DNA of 64,000 bases from Bos javanicus (taxonomy: Eukaryota; Chordata; Mammalia; Artiodactyla; Bovidae): NCBI RefSeq assembly GCF_032452875.1, contig NC_083868.1, forward strand, positions 98,700,537 to 98,764,536. The letters are read 5' to 3'. The notes under the pieces were generated by a model, which saw only the letters and a list, made by a program, of their open reading frames with translations, had not been told where the DNA came from and searched no databases. Position 1 is the first letter of the stretch; each line of letters starts with the position of its first letter. The position numbers and the translations under genes are program-made. Of this stretch, positions 11,717-22,816 are shown in pieces.

Positions 11717-12766
11717 TCAGCTGAGTTCAGTCGCTCAGTTGTGTCTGACTCTTTGAGACCCCATGAACTGCAGCACGCCAGGCCTCCCTGTGCAACACCA
11801 ACTCCCAGAGTCAACCCAAACCCATGTCCATTGAGTCGGTGATGTCATCCAACCATCTCATCCTTTGTTGTCCCCTTCTCCTCCTGCCCTCAATCTTTCC
11901 CAGCATCAGGGTCTTTTCCAATGAGTCAGTTCCTCGCATCAGGTGGCCAAAGTATTGGAGTTTCAGCTCCAGCATCAGTCCTTCCAATGAATATTCAGGA
12001 CTGATTTCCTTTGGGATGGACTGGGTGGATCTCTTTGCGGTCCAAGGGACACTCAAGAGTCTTTTCCAACACCACAGTTCAAAAGCATCAATTCTTCGGT
12101 GCTCAGCTTTCTTTATAGTCCAACTCTCACATCCATACATGATCACTGGAAAAACCATAGCCTTGACTAGACAGTCCTTTGTTGACAAAGTAATGTCTTT
12201 GCTTTTCAATATGCTGTCTAGGTTGGTCATAACTTTTCTTCCAAGGAGCAAGCGTCTTTTAATTTCACAGCTGCAGTCACCATCTGCAGTGACTTTGGAG
12301 CCCAGAAAAATAAAGTCAGCCACTGTTTCCACTGTTTCCCCATCTATTTGCCATGAAGTCATAGGACCGGATACCATGATCTTAGTTTTCTGAATGTTGA
12401 GTTTTAAGCCAACTTTTTCACTCTCTTATTTCACTTTCATTAAGAGGCTCTTTAGTTCTTCTTCATTTTCTGCCATAAAGGTGGTGTCATCTGCATATCT
12501 GAGGTTATTGATATTTCTCCCTGTGATCTTGATTGCGGCTTGTGCTTCTTCCAGTCCAGCATTTCTCATGATGTACTCTGCATATACGTTAAATAAGCAG
12601 GGTGACAATATACAGCCTTGACATACTCCTTTTCCTATTTAGAACCAGTCTGTTGTTCCATGTCCAGTTCTAACTGTTGCTTCCTGACCTGCATACAGGT
12701 TTCTCAAGGGGCAGGTCAGGTGGTCTAGTATTCCCATCTCTTTCAGAATTTTCCACAGTTTATTGT
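11717..12766 (-). mobile_element. BovB LINE, minus strand (left arm of head-to-head pair)
   Basis: Runs from the BovB 3' tail at the left (cagctgagttcagtcgctcag) back into reverse transcriptase, ending upstream of the conserved ctcttgagaaacctgtatg region at 12766. The frame is interrupted: 11811-12377 (188 codons) and 12426-12608 are separate open pieces. It abuts a second BovB in the opposite orientation with no unique DNA between them, forming a long imperfect palindrome. Confidence 0.9.
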
Positions 12767-13249
12767 GGGCTGGAAGAAGCACAAGCTGGAATCAAGATTG
12801 CCAGGAGACATATCAGTAACCTCAGATATGCAGATGACACCATCCTTATGGCAGAAAGTGAAGAGGAACTAAAAAGCCTCTTGATGAAGGTGAAAGAGGA
12901 GAGTGATAAAGTTGGCTTAAAGCTCAACATTCAGAAAACGAAGATCATGGCATCTGGTCCCATCACTTCATGGGAAATAGATGGGGAAACAGTGGAAACA
13001 GTGTCAGACTTTGTTTTTGGGGGCTCCAAAATCACTGCAGATGGTGACTGCAGTCATGAAATTAAAAGATGCTTACTCCTTGGAAGAAAAGTTATGGCCA
13101 ACCTAGATAGTATATTGAAAAGCAGAGACATTACTTTGCCAACAAGGGTCTGTCCAGTCCAGGCTATGGTTTTTCCTGTGGTCATGTATGGATGTGAGAG
13201 TTGGACTGTGAAGAAAGCTGAGTGCCAAAGAATTGATGCTTTTTTTTAA
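12677..13249 (+). pseudogene. BovB RT frame reading through the head-to-head junction
   Basis: A 190-codon open frame whose first 30 or so residues come from the antisense arm of the left BovB. The rest is genuine reverse transcriptase from the right BovB, including LRYADDTIL with the catalytic YADD and YGCESWTVKKAE. It ends where the L1 insertion begins. It is a remnant and not a functional gene. Its value is that it fixes the reading frame of the right arm and shows few disabling changes there. Confidence 0.75.
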
Positions 13250-14366
13250 ATTTTATTTTTAAACTTTACAGTATTGTATTAGTTTTGCCAATTATCAAAA
13301 TGAATCCGCCACAGATATACATGTGTTCCCCATCCTGAACCCTCCTCCCTCCTCCCTCCCCACACTATCCCTCTGGGTCATCCCGATGCACCAGCCCCAA
13401 GCATCCAGTATCGTGCATCGAACCTGGACTGGCAACTCGTTTCACACATGATATTTTACATGTTTCAATGCCATTCTCCCAAATCTTCCCACCCTCTCCC
13501 TCTCCCACAGAGTCCATAAGACTGTTCTATACATCAGTGTCTCTTTTGCTGTCTTGCATACAGGGTTGTTGTTACCATCTTTCTAAATTCCATATATATG
13601 CGTTAGTATACTGTATTGGTGTTTTTATTTCTGGCTTACTTCACTCTGTATAATAGGCTCCAGTTTCATCAACCTCATTAGAACTGATTCAAATGTATTC
13701 TTTTTAATGGCTGAGTAATACTCCATTGTGTATATGTACCACAGCTTTCTTTATCCATTCATCTGCTGATGGACATCTAGGTTGTTTCCATGTCCTGGCT
13801 ATTATAAACAGTGCTGCGATGAACATTGGGGTACACGTGTCTCTTTCCCTTCTGGTTTCCTCAGTGTGTATGCCCAGCAGTGGGATTGCTGGATCATAAG
13901 GCAGTTCTATTTCCAGTTTTTTAAGGAATCTTCACACTGTTCTCCATAGTGGCTGTACTAGTTTGCATTCCCACCAACAGTATAAGAGGGTTGATGCTTT
14001 TGAACTGTGGTGTTGGAGAAGACTCTTGAGAGTCCCTTGGACTGCAAGGAGATCCAACCAGTCCATTCTGAAGGAGATCAGCCCTGGGTGTTCTTTGGAA
14101 TGAATGATGCTAAAGCTGAAACTCCAGTACTTTGGCCACCTCATGCGAAGAGTTGTCTCCTTGGAAAACCTCTGATACTGGGAGGGATTGGGGGTAGGAG
14201 GAAAAGGGGAAGACAGAGGATGAGATGGCTGGATGGCATCACCGACTTGATGGATGTGAGTTTGAGTGAACTCCGGGAGATGGTGATGGACAGGGAGGCC
14301 TGGCGTGCTGCGATTCATGGGGTCACAAAGAGTCGGACATGACTGAGCAACTGAACTGAATTGAAT
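12767..14366 (+). mobile_element. BovB LINE, plus strand, split by an L1 (right arm of pair)
   Basis: Starts abruptly in reverse transcriptase at gctggaagaagcacaagctg, runs to 13243, is interrupted by an antisense L1 (13244-13990), and resumes from 13991 to the BovB tail (actgaactgaattgaat) at about 14366. BovB sequence matches up across the L1 apart from the 11-bp L1 duplication. Confidence 0.9.
13244..13990 (-). mobile_element. Bovine-type L1, 5'-truncated, inserted in BovB
   Basis: Minus-strand L1 from a poly-T start (antisense A tail) through the C/T-rich complement of the 3'UTR (13338-13380) into the ORF2 C-terminus. It is the same family as the L1 at 46841-48383. The duplication ttgatgctttt at 13233-13243 and 13991-14001 marks a clean insertion into the BovB. 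Confidence 0.95.
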
Positions 14367-14376
14367 ATTCCTGTGA

Positions 14377-14692
14377 GCTTCCCTGGTAGCTCAATTTGTA
14401 AAGAATCCATCTGCAATGCAGGAGACACTGGCTTGATTCCTGGGTTGGGAAGATCCCCTGGAGAATGGGTAGGCTACTCACTCCAGTATCCATTGGCTTC
14501 CCTAGTCGCTCAGCTGTAAAGAATCCACCTGCATTGCAGGAGACCTTGGTTTAATCCCTTCGTCAGGAAGATCCCCTGGAGGAGGGCATGGCCACTCACT
14601 CCAGTATTCTTGCCTGGAGAATCCCATGGACAGAGGAGCCTGGTGGGCTACAGTCCATAGGATCTCAAAAAGTCAGAAAAGACGGAAGCAAC
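14377..14692 (+). mobile_element. Bov-tA composite (partial plus full unit)
   Basis: A Bov-tA tRNA-like head and part of the body (14377-14491) breaks at ctccagtatc and is followed at 14495 by a second, complete Bov-tA head-to-tail unit to about 14692. The same kind of breakpoint recurs at 46.8/48.5 kb, which suggests an inherited composite form. Confidence 0.8.
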
Positions 14693-15159
14693 CTAAATCC
14701 TAAAAGAATTTAAATAAAGGGCCTGTTCCAGGAAAAGTGCCATCACCAGAGATATCTACAAAAAATATAGGCTTGGGTAGTTGGGATAAGTCAGTAGAGC
14801 CTGGAGACCAAAGTCCATTCTGTTTCCTATTGTCTTTGCATGGCCCAGCCAACATTTTAAAGCAAATACTTGCTTTTCCACCTCCATATCTATTGCCTTC
14901 ATCCTTTCGGAAGTCTCCAAACCCTTCCTCCTTTTCCCTTTCTCCTATGGCATAGAGCCTTAATTGCCTAATTTGTCCTTGGGCCTCATATTCTTATGGA
15001 ACTCCTCATATGTACATGATTAAATTTTACTTTTTCTTTTTAATTTGTCTCACATAAATTTAATTCTTAGACCAGCCAGAAGAACCTAAAAAGGAGAGGA
15101 AAGACATTTTTTCTTTGCCTACACTTATGCATAAATTTTTAAAAATATGTTTAGTAGTA
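14693..15159. other. Unique sequence
   Basis: No gene seen. A plus-strand 72-codon open frame at 14737-14955 has no recognisable features. Confidence 0.5.
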
Positions 15160-15365
15160 GTGGTGTTAGTTGCTCAGTTGTATCTGACTCTTTGTGACTG
15201 CATGGACTGTAGCCTGCCAATGTCCTCGGTCCATGGAATTTTCCAAGCAAGAATACCGGAGTGGGTTGCCATTCCCTTCTCCAGAGGATAGTCCTGACAT
15301 AGGGATTGAACCCAGGTCTCCCATGTTAAAGGCAGATTCTTAACTGTCTGAGTTACAGGAAAGTC
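15160..15365 (-). mobile_element. Bov-tA SINE, antisense
   Basis: Antisense Bov-tA: ttgctcagttgtatctgact at the left, and the complement of the tRNA-like head (gattgaacccaggtctccca ... gagttacaggaaagtcc) at the right. Confidence 0.9.
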
Positions 15366-15444
15366 CAAAAATATCATTATGATTCTAAAAGTAACAATGA
15401 CTGTTGTTGACAAGATGGGTATTACAGAAAATAATTTTTGAAAA

Positions 15445-15815
15445 TGTAAGTGGTTAGAATAGGAAAAAGGAGTCCAAAATGGCAGTGGCTAAAAGACAAA
15501 GAGAAAAGCCCATGAAAATGGAACAAAAGAAAATCCATGGACCAGAGAGAGAACTTTAGGTGAAACAAACACACCCCCTTCTTGGCCAGCCCACTTTGCA
15601 TAGGGCAGGCTCAAGGTGGGGGAGGAGACAAATGTATAAAAGTAGGAAGGAAGAGGATTGAGGTTGAGGCCTCTCCTTTGGGGTTGGCTTGTCCTTATGC
15701 CTTGAGGGTGTACTATCTATTTTTTTTTTGCCAAATAAAACTGAGCTGTAACAAAGCTGTAACACTGGTCCACCATATAAAATCTTTGCTGTGGTGAGAC
15801 AGAATTGAAATTACA
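15445..15815 (+). mobile_element. Probable class I ERV LTR
   Basis: LTR-like layout: TG start (tgtaagtgg), a TATA-like box tataaaag (15635-15642), a polyadenylation signal aataaa (15734-15739) about 100 bp further on, and a tail ending at about ttaca. No internal retroviral sequence or clear target duplication is visible, so the boundaries are tentative. It lies directly upstream of a BovB. Confidence 0.55.
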
Positions 15816-15973
15816 CACTCCCTTGACAAAAAGGAAATTAAATATCCCATAAAGCCACTATCAAGATAGCATATGTTAACTTTTTAGTGTGTTTATTTCT
15901 AGCCTCACATATCTGATCTGTATCTATATTTCTATCTATATGAATTTTTTTGTCAGCTCCCATATATCTATCT

Positions 15974-17920
15974 TTTTGTCTTTTTATACTGTTCATGGGG
16001 TTCTCAAGGCAAGAATGCTGAAGTAGTTTACCATTCCCTTCTCCAGTGAACCATGTTTTGTCAGAAATCTCCACCATGACCCATCTGTCTTGGGTAGCCC
16101 TACACAGCATGGCTCATAGCACACTGAGTTAGACAAGGCTGTGATCCATGTAATCGGTTTGGTTAGTTTTCTGTAACTGTGGTTTTCATTCTGTCTGCTC
16201 TCTGATGTATAAGGATAAGAGGCTTGTGCAAACTTCCTGATGGGAGGGACTGGCTGTGGGGGAGTCTGGGTCTTGCTCTAGGGCAGGACCAGGCTCAGTA
16301 AATCTTTGGTTCAATTTTTTTGCTGATGGGAAGGGCTGTTCCCTCTCTGTAGTTCGGCCTGAGGCCAAACTATGGTAGGGGTAATGGTGGTAATGGTGAC
16401 CTCCTTCAGAAGGACTTATGGCAGCATGCCATGGCTCCCAGGACTGTTGAATTCAGTGTCCCTGACTGTCAAAGCATGGCTCCACCAGAGACTCCTGGAC
16501 ACTCACAGGCAAGTCTGGCTCAATCTCTTGTTGGGTCACTGCTCCTTTGTCCTGGGTCCTAGTGCACACAAGGTTTTGTTTGTACCCTCCAAGAGTCTGT
16601 TTCCCCCAGTCCTGTGGAAGTTCTATAATTAAATCCCACTGGCCTTCAAAGTCAAATTCTCTGGGGCTCTCAGTCCTTTTGCCAGGTCCCCAGGTTGGGA
16701 AATCTGGTGTGGGCCCTAAAACTTTTTCAACAGTGTGAGAACTTCTTTGGTATAATTGTTCTTCAGTTTGTGGGCCTGCTAAGCAGCTATATGGTGGAGC
16801 TAATGGCAACCTCCTCCAAGAGAACTTATGCCATGTGCTGCGCCTCCCAGGTCTGTTGCAGCCAGAGCCCCTGTCCCCACGGCAGGCCACTGCTGACCTG
16901 TGCATCTGGAGGAGACAGTCACTCACAGGTACCTTACCTACCTCCTGAGAAACCTGTATGCAGGTCAAGAAGCAACAGTTAGAATCAGACATGAAACAAC
17001 TGACTGGTTCAAAATTGGAAAAGGAGTACATCAAGGCTGTATATTGTCACCCTGTTTATTTAACTTATATGCAGAGTACATCATGCAAAATGCCAGGCTG
17101 GATGAAGCACAAGCCAGAATCAAGATTGCCAGGAGAAATAACAATAACCTCAGATATGCAGATGACACCACCCTTATGGCAGAAAGTGAAGAGGAACTAA
17201 AGAGCCTCTTGATGAAAGTGAAAGAAGAGAGTGAAAAACCTGGCTTAAAACTCAACTTTCAAAAATTTAAGATCATGGCATCTGGTCCCATCACTTCATA
17301 ACAAAAAAATAGATGGGGACACAATGGAAACCATGACAGACTTTATTTTCTTGGGATCCAAAATGACTGTAGATGGTGACTACAGCCATGAAATTTAAAG
17401 ACACTTGCTCCTTGGAAGAAAGGCTATGACCAACCTAGGCAGAGTATTAAAAAGCAGAGATATTACTTTGCCAACAAAGGTCCATATAGTCAAAGCTACG
17501 GTTTTTCCAGTAGTCAGGTATGGATGTGAGAGTTGGACCAGAAAATGGCTGAGCACTGAAGAACTGATGCTTTTGAAATGTTGGGATGGAGAAGACTCTT
17601 GAGAATTCCTTGGACCACAAGGAGATTCAACCAGTCTATTCTAAAGGAAATAACTCCTGAATATTCATTGGAAGGACTGATGCTGAAGCTGAAACTCCAA
17701 TGCTTTGGCCACTTGATGTGAAGAACTGACTTATTTGAAAAAACCCTGATGCTGGGAAAGATTGAAGGTGGGAGGAGATGGGGATGACAGAGGATGAGAT
17801 GGTTAGATGGCATCACCGACTCAGTGGACATGAGTTTGAGCAAGCTCCAGGAGATGGTGAAGGTGTGCTGCAGTCCATGGGGTCCCAAAGAGTTGGACAT
17901 GACTGAGCGATGAAACAACA
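15974..17920 (+). mobile_element. BovB LINE, internally deleted, with 5'-region sequence
   Basis: Flanked by atatatctatct at 15962-15973 and 17921-17932, so the whole 1.95 kb inserted as a unit. The left part (15974 to about 16925) is the non-coding-looking BovB 5' region, also found in the copy at 37189. It then joins reverse transcriptase directly at about 16925-16945. The endonuclease and first RT blocks are missing. The RT part (16946-17910) has YADD at about 17155-17166 but is broken by stops near 17300, 17396 and later. Confidence 0.85.
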
Positions 17921-18011
17921 ATATATCTATCTACAAAACAGGAAGGGAGGGGACAGGGCACAACATTTAAAAGAACTTCATAGCCATTAAAAAACAAACA
18001 AAAAAAAAAAC

Positions 18012-18720
18012 TGATTAGAACCATCTAGGTCCAAGATAGAGGGAAATTCCACTTCCACTAGACCTTGAGCCTTACTATAGCCCATTGTAATACATTAGCA
18101 TGCTAAATGACACACTCACCAGCGCCCTGACAGATTTGAGGCCAACCATAAAAGGTCAACGGAGAAGGCGATGGCACCCCACTCCAGTACTCTTGCCTGG
18201 AAAATCCCATGGACGGAGCAGTCTCATAGGCTGTAGTCCATGGGGTCGCTAAGAGTCGGACACAACTGAGCGACTTCACTTTCACTTTTCACTTTCATGC
18301 ATTGGAGAAGGAAATGGCAACCCACTCCAGTGTTCTTGCCTTGAGAATCCCAGGGATGGGGGAGCTTGGTGGGCTGCTGTCTATGGGGTTGCACAGAGTC
18401 AGACATGACTGAAGCGACTTAGCAGCAGCAGCATAAAAGTTCAAAAAGTGCACTGTGGCCCGATTCTTAGAAATCTCTGCCCCTTCCCTAAAATAATTGG
18501 AGTAATCCTCCTATTCATTAGCCTGTGAAATTACCCAGCCCATAAAAGCTAACCACACATTTCAGAGCTCTTTTACCTTCTGACATGGCTCATACTCTGT
18601 CTGTGGAGCGTGTTTCTCTTTAAATAAATCCACTTCTTAACTATCACTTCATCTCCAGATTTTTTCACAATGAGGCAAGAACCTCAAATTCATTGAGAAC
18701 ATCTACATCCATGTCTACTT
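18012..18720 (+). mobile_element. Class I ERV LTR, split by a BovA2
   Basis: Gammaretroviral-type LTR. The right part has a cataaaag TATA-like box (about 18541), the tgtggagcgtgtttctcttt region and polyadenylation signal aataaa (18623-18628). The left part precedes the SINE at 18160-18432. Outer ends are approximate and no flanking retroviral genes are visible, so it is a probable solo LTR. Confidence 0.6.
18160..18432 (+). mobile_element. BovA2 dimeric SINE inside an LTR
   Basis: Complete dimer with linker and AGC tail. The duplication ataaaaggtcaa (18148-18159) and ataaaagttcaa (18433-18444) differs at one base. It dates the BovA2 as younger than the LTR it splits. Confidence 0.95.
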
Positions 18721-19402
18721 TAATTTCGGCTTTATTTTTCAACCTCTGTGAACATGTATCTATCAGACAGTGAATCTTAGGGTGAATCCCAAGTCATGCT
18801 TCCATTTCCTTGCATATTCAAGGCTTTCTTTCAGGAAATTTTCTCTCTACTACCTTCTCCCTCTTTTTCTTCTAAGCAAAGTTCTCCCATCTCATGCCAA
18901 TCAACTGGACTTCAACCTGGCAAAACCCCATCACTAATCAGAGTTTCTCAAGTCTATTTCAGTCTTGCTTGAGGTTCTAGTTATATCTGCTCTATTTTCT
19001 TTCCAATATATACTTCAAATCATTCTGCTTAAATCTGTATTCTGCTTTTTTTCACTGAACAGTCTCATAAATATTTTCTCAATGTTGTAAGTATATTTTC
19101 AAAACTACTATTTAATATTCCAATGTGTTATTTATATTTATAATGAAGTTTATTGTCTAAAAGTAAGTCCAGAGCTAAATAAGAGGAACCAATCAGAAAT
19201 GAGGAAACATTTACTAAAAATGAAAAAGAGGTGAAATAACTACAAAAAGCTAATTCAAGACTTCTAAAAAATAGTGTCATGTTACATTGTTTTGTAAAGG
19301 TGAATATATGTGCATATAAGTAAGGTTCATGGATAGGCAAAGGTGAATCATTTCATGCACTGCGAAGAAGCCAAGGAGGGGTGTTTTCTGTTCAAGTTAG
19401 AT
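18721..19402. other. Unique sequence
   Basis: AT-rich, no gene or repeat recognised. Confidence 0.45.
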
Positions 19403-19414
19403 ATTCACTACATA

Positions 19415-19627
19415 AAGTGAAAGTGAAGTTGCTCAGTTGTAGCCGACTCTTTGCGACCCCATGGACTATAGCCTTCTACAGGCTTCTCTGTCCGTGAGAT
19501 TTTCCAGGCAAGAGTACCAGAGTGGGTTGCCATTTCCTTCTCCAGGGGATCTTCCCAACCCAGGGGTCAAAGCCGGGTCTTGCACATTGCAGGCAGACTC
19601 TTTACCCTCTGAGCCACCAGGGAAGCC
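19415..19627 (-). mobile_element. Bov-tA SINE, antisense
   Basis: Full-length antisense copy, from agtgaaagtgaagttgctca to gagccaccagggaagc. Probable duplication attcactacata (19403-19414) and attcactatata (19628-19639), one mismatch. Confidence 0.95.
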
Positions 19628-19639
19628 ATTCACTATATA

Positions 19640-20739
19640 TCTACACAACAAAAGATAATGCATGTCAGTTTTACTTTCTTTGCTAAACCAAATATAACCT
19701 GTACTGATCTCCATCAGACAGGAAATTCCTTCTGGGTCCTTTGATTGAGGAAAAGTCTCCTCTTCCTTAGACTCACACAACTGCCAGGAAATGGTCCTGC
19801 TCTTTGGTCCAGAACCGTCACCCCCAAGCAGGGTTCTCAAAGGCCTTTTGCAGGCAGCATTTCTCTATTACTCCTGTGCCAGGCGTGGGAATAGGATGGG
19901 CCCTTTTGCTGAGACTTGGAGTCTCCACAGGAAGAGGCCACTTTCTGGTGGCACTGTCAAGTGCTTGGCATTCTGCAGCCATGGGGCATGATGCTGTCTC
20001 CCATGGGAGACATCAGTGTGCCCATGTCCTCCCCAAGTGCTTTGCAATTTCTTCCCTCTTCTTCCTCAGGCTGCCTCTGCCTCTTCTTCCTTTTTATATT
20101 GCCCTGTATTCTCTCCACATTCTAGAGTCCAGTAACATTGCCTTCAGGTGTCTAATCTTTCAAAAGGCAGAGCATGGCAAACACTTTATGAGGTGAACGG
20201 GTCCAAACTCTGGGATCAGGGTATCTTCCTGATTCCCCCTGAAGCCAGGGGAAAGCAGACAAGGTAAAGGAATGGATGGAGAAGTCCTTTCTCACTTTCT
20301 TGACTTCTGAGGCCATGGAAACAAGAAATGCAGTCCTGAAATTACTGTTGCTGTGTATTATTTTCACTTCGTCTAATTTTAATTTAGAAAAGTTTCCATA
20401 AAATTAATAATATTTTGTACATAAACAAAAAAATACCTCTAGAAAGCTGGGTTATTCAAAATGACTAACTCTTGGAGACATTAAGATTATCTTGGTATCA
20501 CTGTAGAATTTGTATAAACAGTGTATAACAACTGATTTCTTTAATCTAAAGATATGTCCCAATCACTCAGAATAGAATTCAAAGATCACAAATAGTTCAT
20601 TTGACTAATAGTCCTTAAGTCATTCAGCACACTCCCATTTGCATGTTGTCTAAGATTCAATGAAAAATTCATAGAAGAATTGATTGCACTGATGATTTTG
20701 GTTATGTTGGGCCCTCATAAACCTAGACATAATAATGCT
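19640..20739. other. Unique sequence, GC-richer in part
   Basis: The block at 19740-20200 is GC-richer and has overlapping open frames on the plus strand (for example 19804-20196, 130 codons). They have no recognisable domain and lie in competing frames. I see no gene I can support. Confidence 0.5.
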
Positions 20740-20905
20740 AATAAAAATAGCCTACTTGTATTATGTGCTTTACAATACTTTAAAATACAGCCTGTTTAGT
20801 TACAAGTGTTCTTAGAAGAAGAATTAGCTGATAAGTATTGTTATATAAGGGAACTGGGTCAATTTAATGTGATTGGTTCAGAAATTTTATAGCATATTAG
20901 TGCTT
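20740..20905 (+). repeat. Possible MIR remnant
   Basis: Weak resemblance to MIR: ttatgtgctttacaatactt, then a degraded middle and a gaactgggtcaatt-type core. Too diverged to be sure by eye. Confidence 0.3.
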
Positions 20906-20938
20906 TGTTCCCCCAAGTTCCAGGAGCTAAATATATAC

Positions 20939-21214
20939 TGCTGCTGCTGCTAAGTCTCTTCAGTCGTGTCCAACTCTGTACGACCCCATAGACAACAACC
21001 CACCAGGTTCCTCCTTGTCCCTGGGATTCTCCAGGGAAGAACACTGGAGTGGGTTGCCATTTCCTTCTCCAATGCATGAAAGTGAAAAGTGAAAGTGAAG
21101 TTGCTCAGTCGTGTCCGACTCTTAGCGACCCCATGGACTACAGCCTACCAGGCTCCTCCAACCATGGGATTATCCAGGCAAGACGACTAGAGTGGGGTGC
21201 CATTGCCTTCTCCA
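20939..21214 (-). mobile_element. BovA2 dimeric SINE, antisense
   Basis: Starts with the (GCT)n complement of the AGC tail, has the tgcatgaaagtgaaaagtg linker and ends at the complement of ggagaaggcaatggc. Duplication aaatatatac at 20929-20938 and 21215-21224. Confidence 0.95.
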
Positions 21215-21224
21215 AAATATATAC

Positions 21225-21689
21225 CACACAACTGAAATACAGAAAGTATGGTGGTGGACTGTGGTTCAATAAGCGATGCCCATCCATTCTATATTTTTCC
21301 TCTTAACTTCCTCTTAAATCCACTTGGGATTATCCATCTACTTGGTCTTGGAATCATGTACTGATGTACATGGTATACTTTGATCTGTTCTCATAATTCA
21401 AAGGCTCCAGCACCTTCATATTCCTTTTTCATCAAACTGCCGTTTCTCTGTTTTTTAAGATATCTTCCTATACTTAGTGCAGGATTTTGTTTTGTGGAAC
21501 TTAATTGGTCTTTTAAACTACAGTAGTATTTTTATGAGTTTGGTTGTTTTAGACAGAGCTCAAGTTATAAAATTGTATTTGTTTTAGTACTGTGCCCTTC
21601 TTATCTTTAAAGTTGAATTATTTTTATGGCTATGAATGCTTTTAGGAACATATGCTACAGTGGAAAGACCTAGGCACTATGCTTTTTGA
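21225..21689. other. Unique sequence
   Basis: No gene seen; possibly decayed LINE sequence that cannot be assigned. Confidence 0.4.
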
Positions 21690-21728
21690 TTCTCTTAATA
21701 AAATTATGAGGTAAGTAGGGCATTTTAC

Positions 21729-21832
21729 ACCCACTCCAGTATTTTTGCCTGGAGAATACCTGGGACAGAGGGGCCTGGTGGGCTACAGTCCATAGGGTTG
21801 CAGAGAGTTGGACATGACAAGTGACTCAACAC
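21729..21832 (+). mobile_element. BovA / Bov-tA body fragment
   Basis: Body-only copy (cccactccagtatttttgcc to gacatgacaagtgactcaac). It is bounded by agggcattttac (21717-21728) and agggtattttat (21833-21844). Confidence 0.85.
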
Positions 21833-21844
21833 AGGGTATTTTAT

Positions 21845-22064
21845 GGGCTTCCCAAGTGGTGTTAGTGGTAAAGAACCACCTGCCCATGCAGGAGACCTAT
21901 AAGAGAAGTGGGTTCAATCCCTGAGTTGGGAAGATCCCCTGGAGAAGGGCATGGCAACCCACTCCGGTATTCTTGCCTAGAAAATCCCATGGACAGAAGA
22001 ACCTGGAGGGCTGCAGTCCATGGGGTCACAAAGAGTCAGACACGACTGAAGTGACTTAGCACAC
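21845..22064 (+). mobile_element. Bov-tA SINE
   Basis: Full copy with tRNA-like head (gggcttcccaagtggtgtta) and body. It is bounded by agggtattttat (21833-21844) and aggccattttac (22065-22076), the same target as the preceding SINE. Confidence 0.9.
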
Positions 22065-22150
22065 AGGCCATTTTACAGATGAAATGAGGTGTGGGGAGTT
22101 TGAATGACTCATCCATTAGCATGTGGTCAGCACATGGTAAACAGCCACCC

Positions 22151-22684
22151 TTGTTTGTTGATTCATATTTGAGTGCTCTAGACATTATATCAGAGTATAC
22201 ATTTTCAATGACTATCTGCATAAATTACTGTATTAATTATGATCTGCTTTATAATATGGCTTCTTTTATTGCTTTAAATTAGTATTTCAAGCTTTGATTA
22301 TTTGCTTTGTGTGTTCACAACTCGTCTCCCTGGCTGCTCTTATTTGTGACTCCCTGGATAGCTAGAGTACAGGAGAAGCCTCTCCCCTACCCTCCTGATC
22401 CCCACTCTGTCAGAACATAAACACAATGAATTACATGCACTGCACTGCTCGGGCCTTGAGGTCTTAAGGAGAATGCTCCAATTCACAAGTGAAAACCCCA
22501 TCATTGCACACTGACTCTGGTGTCTCAGTAGTCCTGATGTTTGCTTGAAAAGAATTACAAATTTTTCTACCTGTGAGAAGAGAAAATACATCTGGATAAA
22601 GTGGGCTTGTGAATTAGCGAATCATCTCATCCCCCGCTTAGAACTACCTAGGATGGATCATTACAGATCAATCTGCAACTATAA
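22151..22684. other. Unique sequence
   Basis: No gene or recognisable repeat. Confidence 0.45.
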
Positions 22685-22790
22685 AGGGTATATTGATTGA
22701 ACACCTCTCATGACTCAGACACATTTTTAGGCACTAGAACACAGATACAAACACAGCCTCTGCTACCTCAGCACAAGTGAAAACACCCTC
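22685..22790 (+). repeat. L2 remnant
   Basis: ttgattgaacacctctcatg ... ttaggcactagaacacagat resembles the common L2 3' segment (ancient, diverged). Confidence 0.45.
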
Positions 22791-22816
22791 ATGAGTTTCA
22801 CTGGAAAGGCACCATT

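Larger units (their letters stand above)
21690..22150 (+). repeat. MIR remnant interrupted by SINEs
   Basis: aattatgaggtaagta...gcattttac before the SINE block and cagatgaaatgaggtg after it join into the central MIR sequence. Two younger SINEs lie between (21729-22064). Confidence 0.6.

Noticed and set aside
11717..14366. Twin-primed inversion as the explanation for the opposed BovB pair
   Set aside because: Both arms keep the 3' end and overlap extensively; twin priming yields non-overlapping segments of one copy.
19804..20196. 130-codon plus-strand open frame
   Set aside because: Competing frames overlap it and the predicted sequence has no recognisable motif; likely chance in GC-richer DNA.
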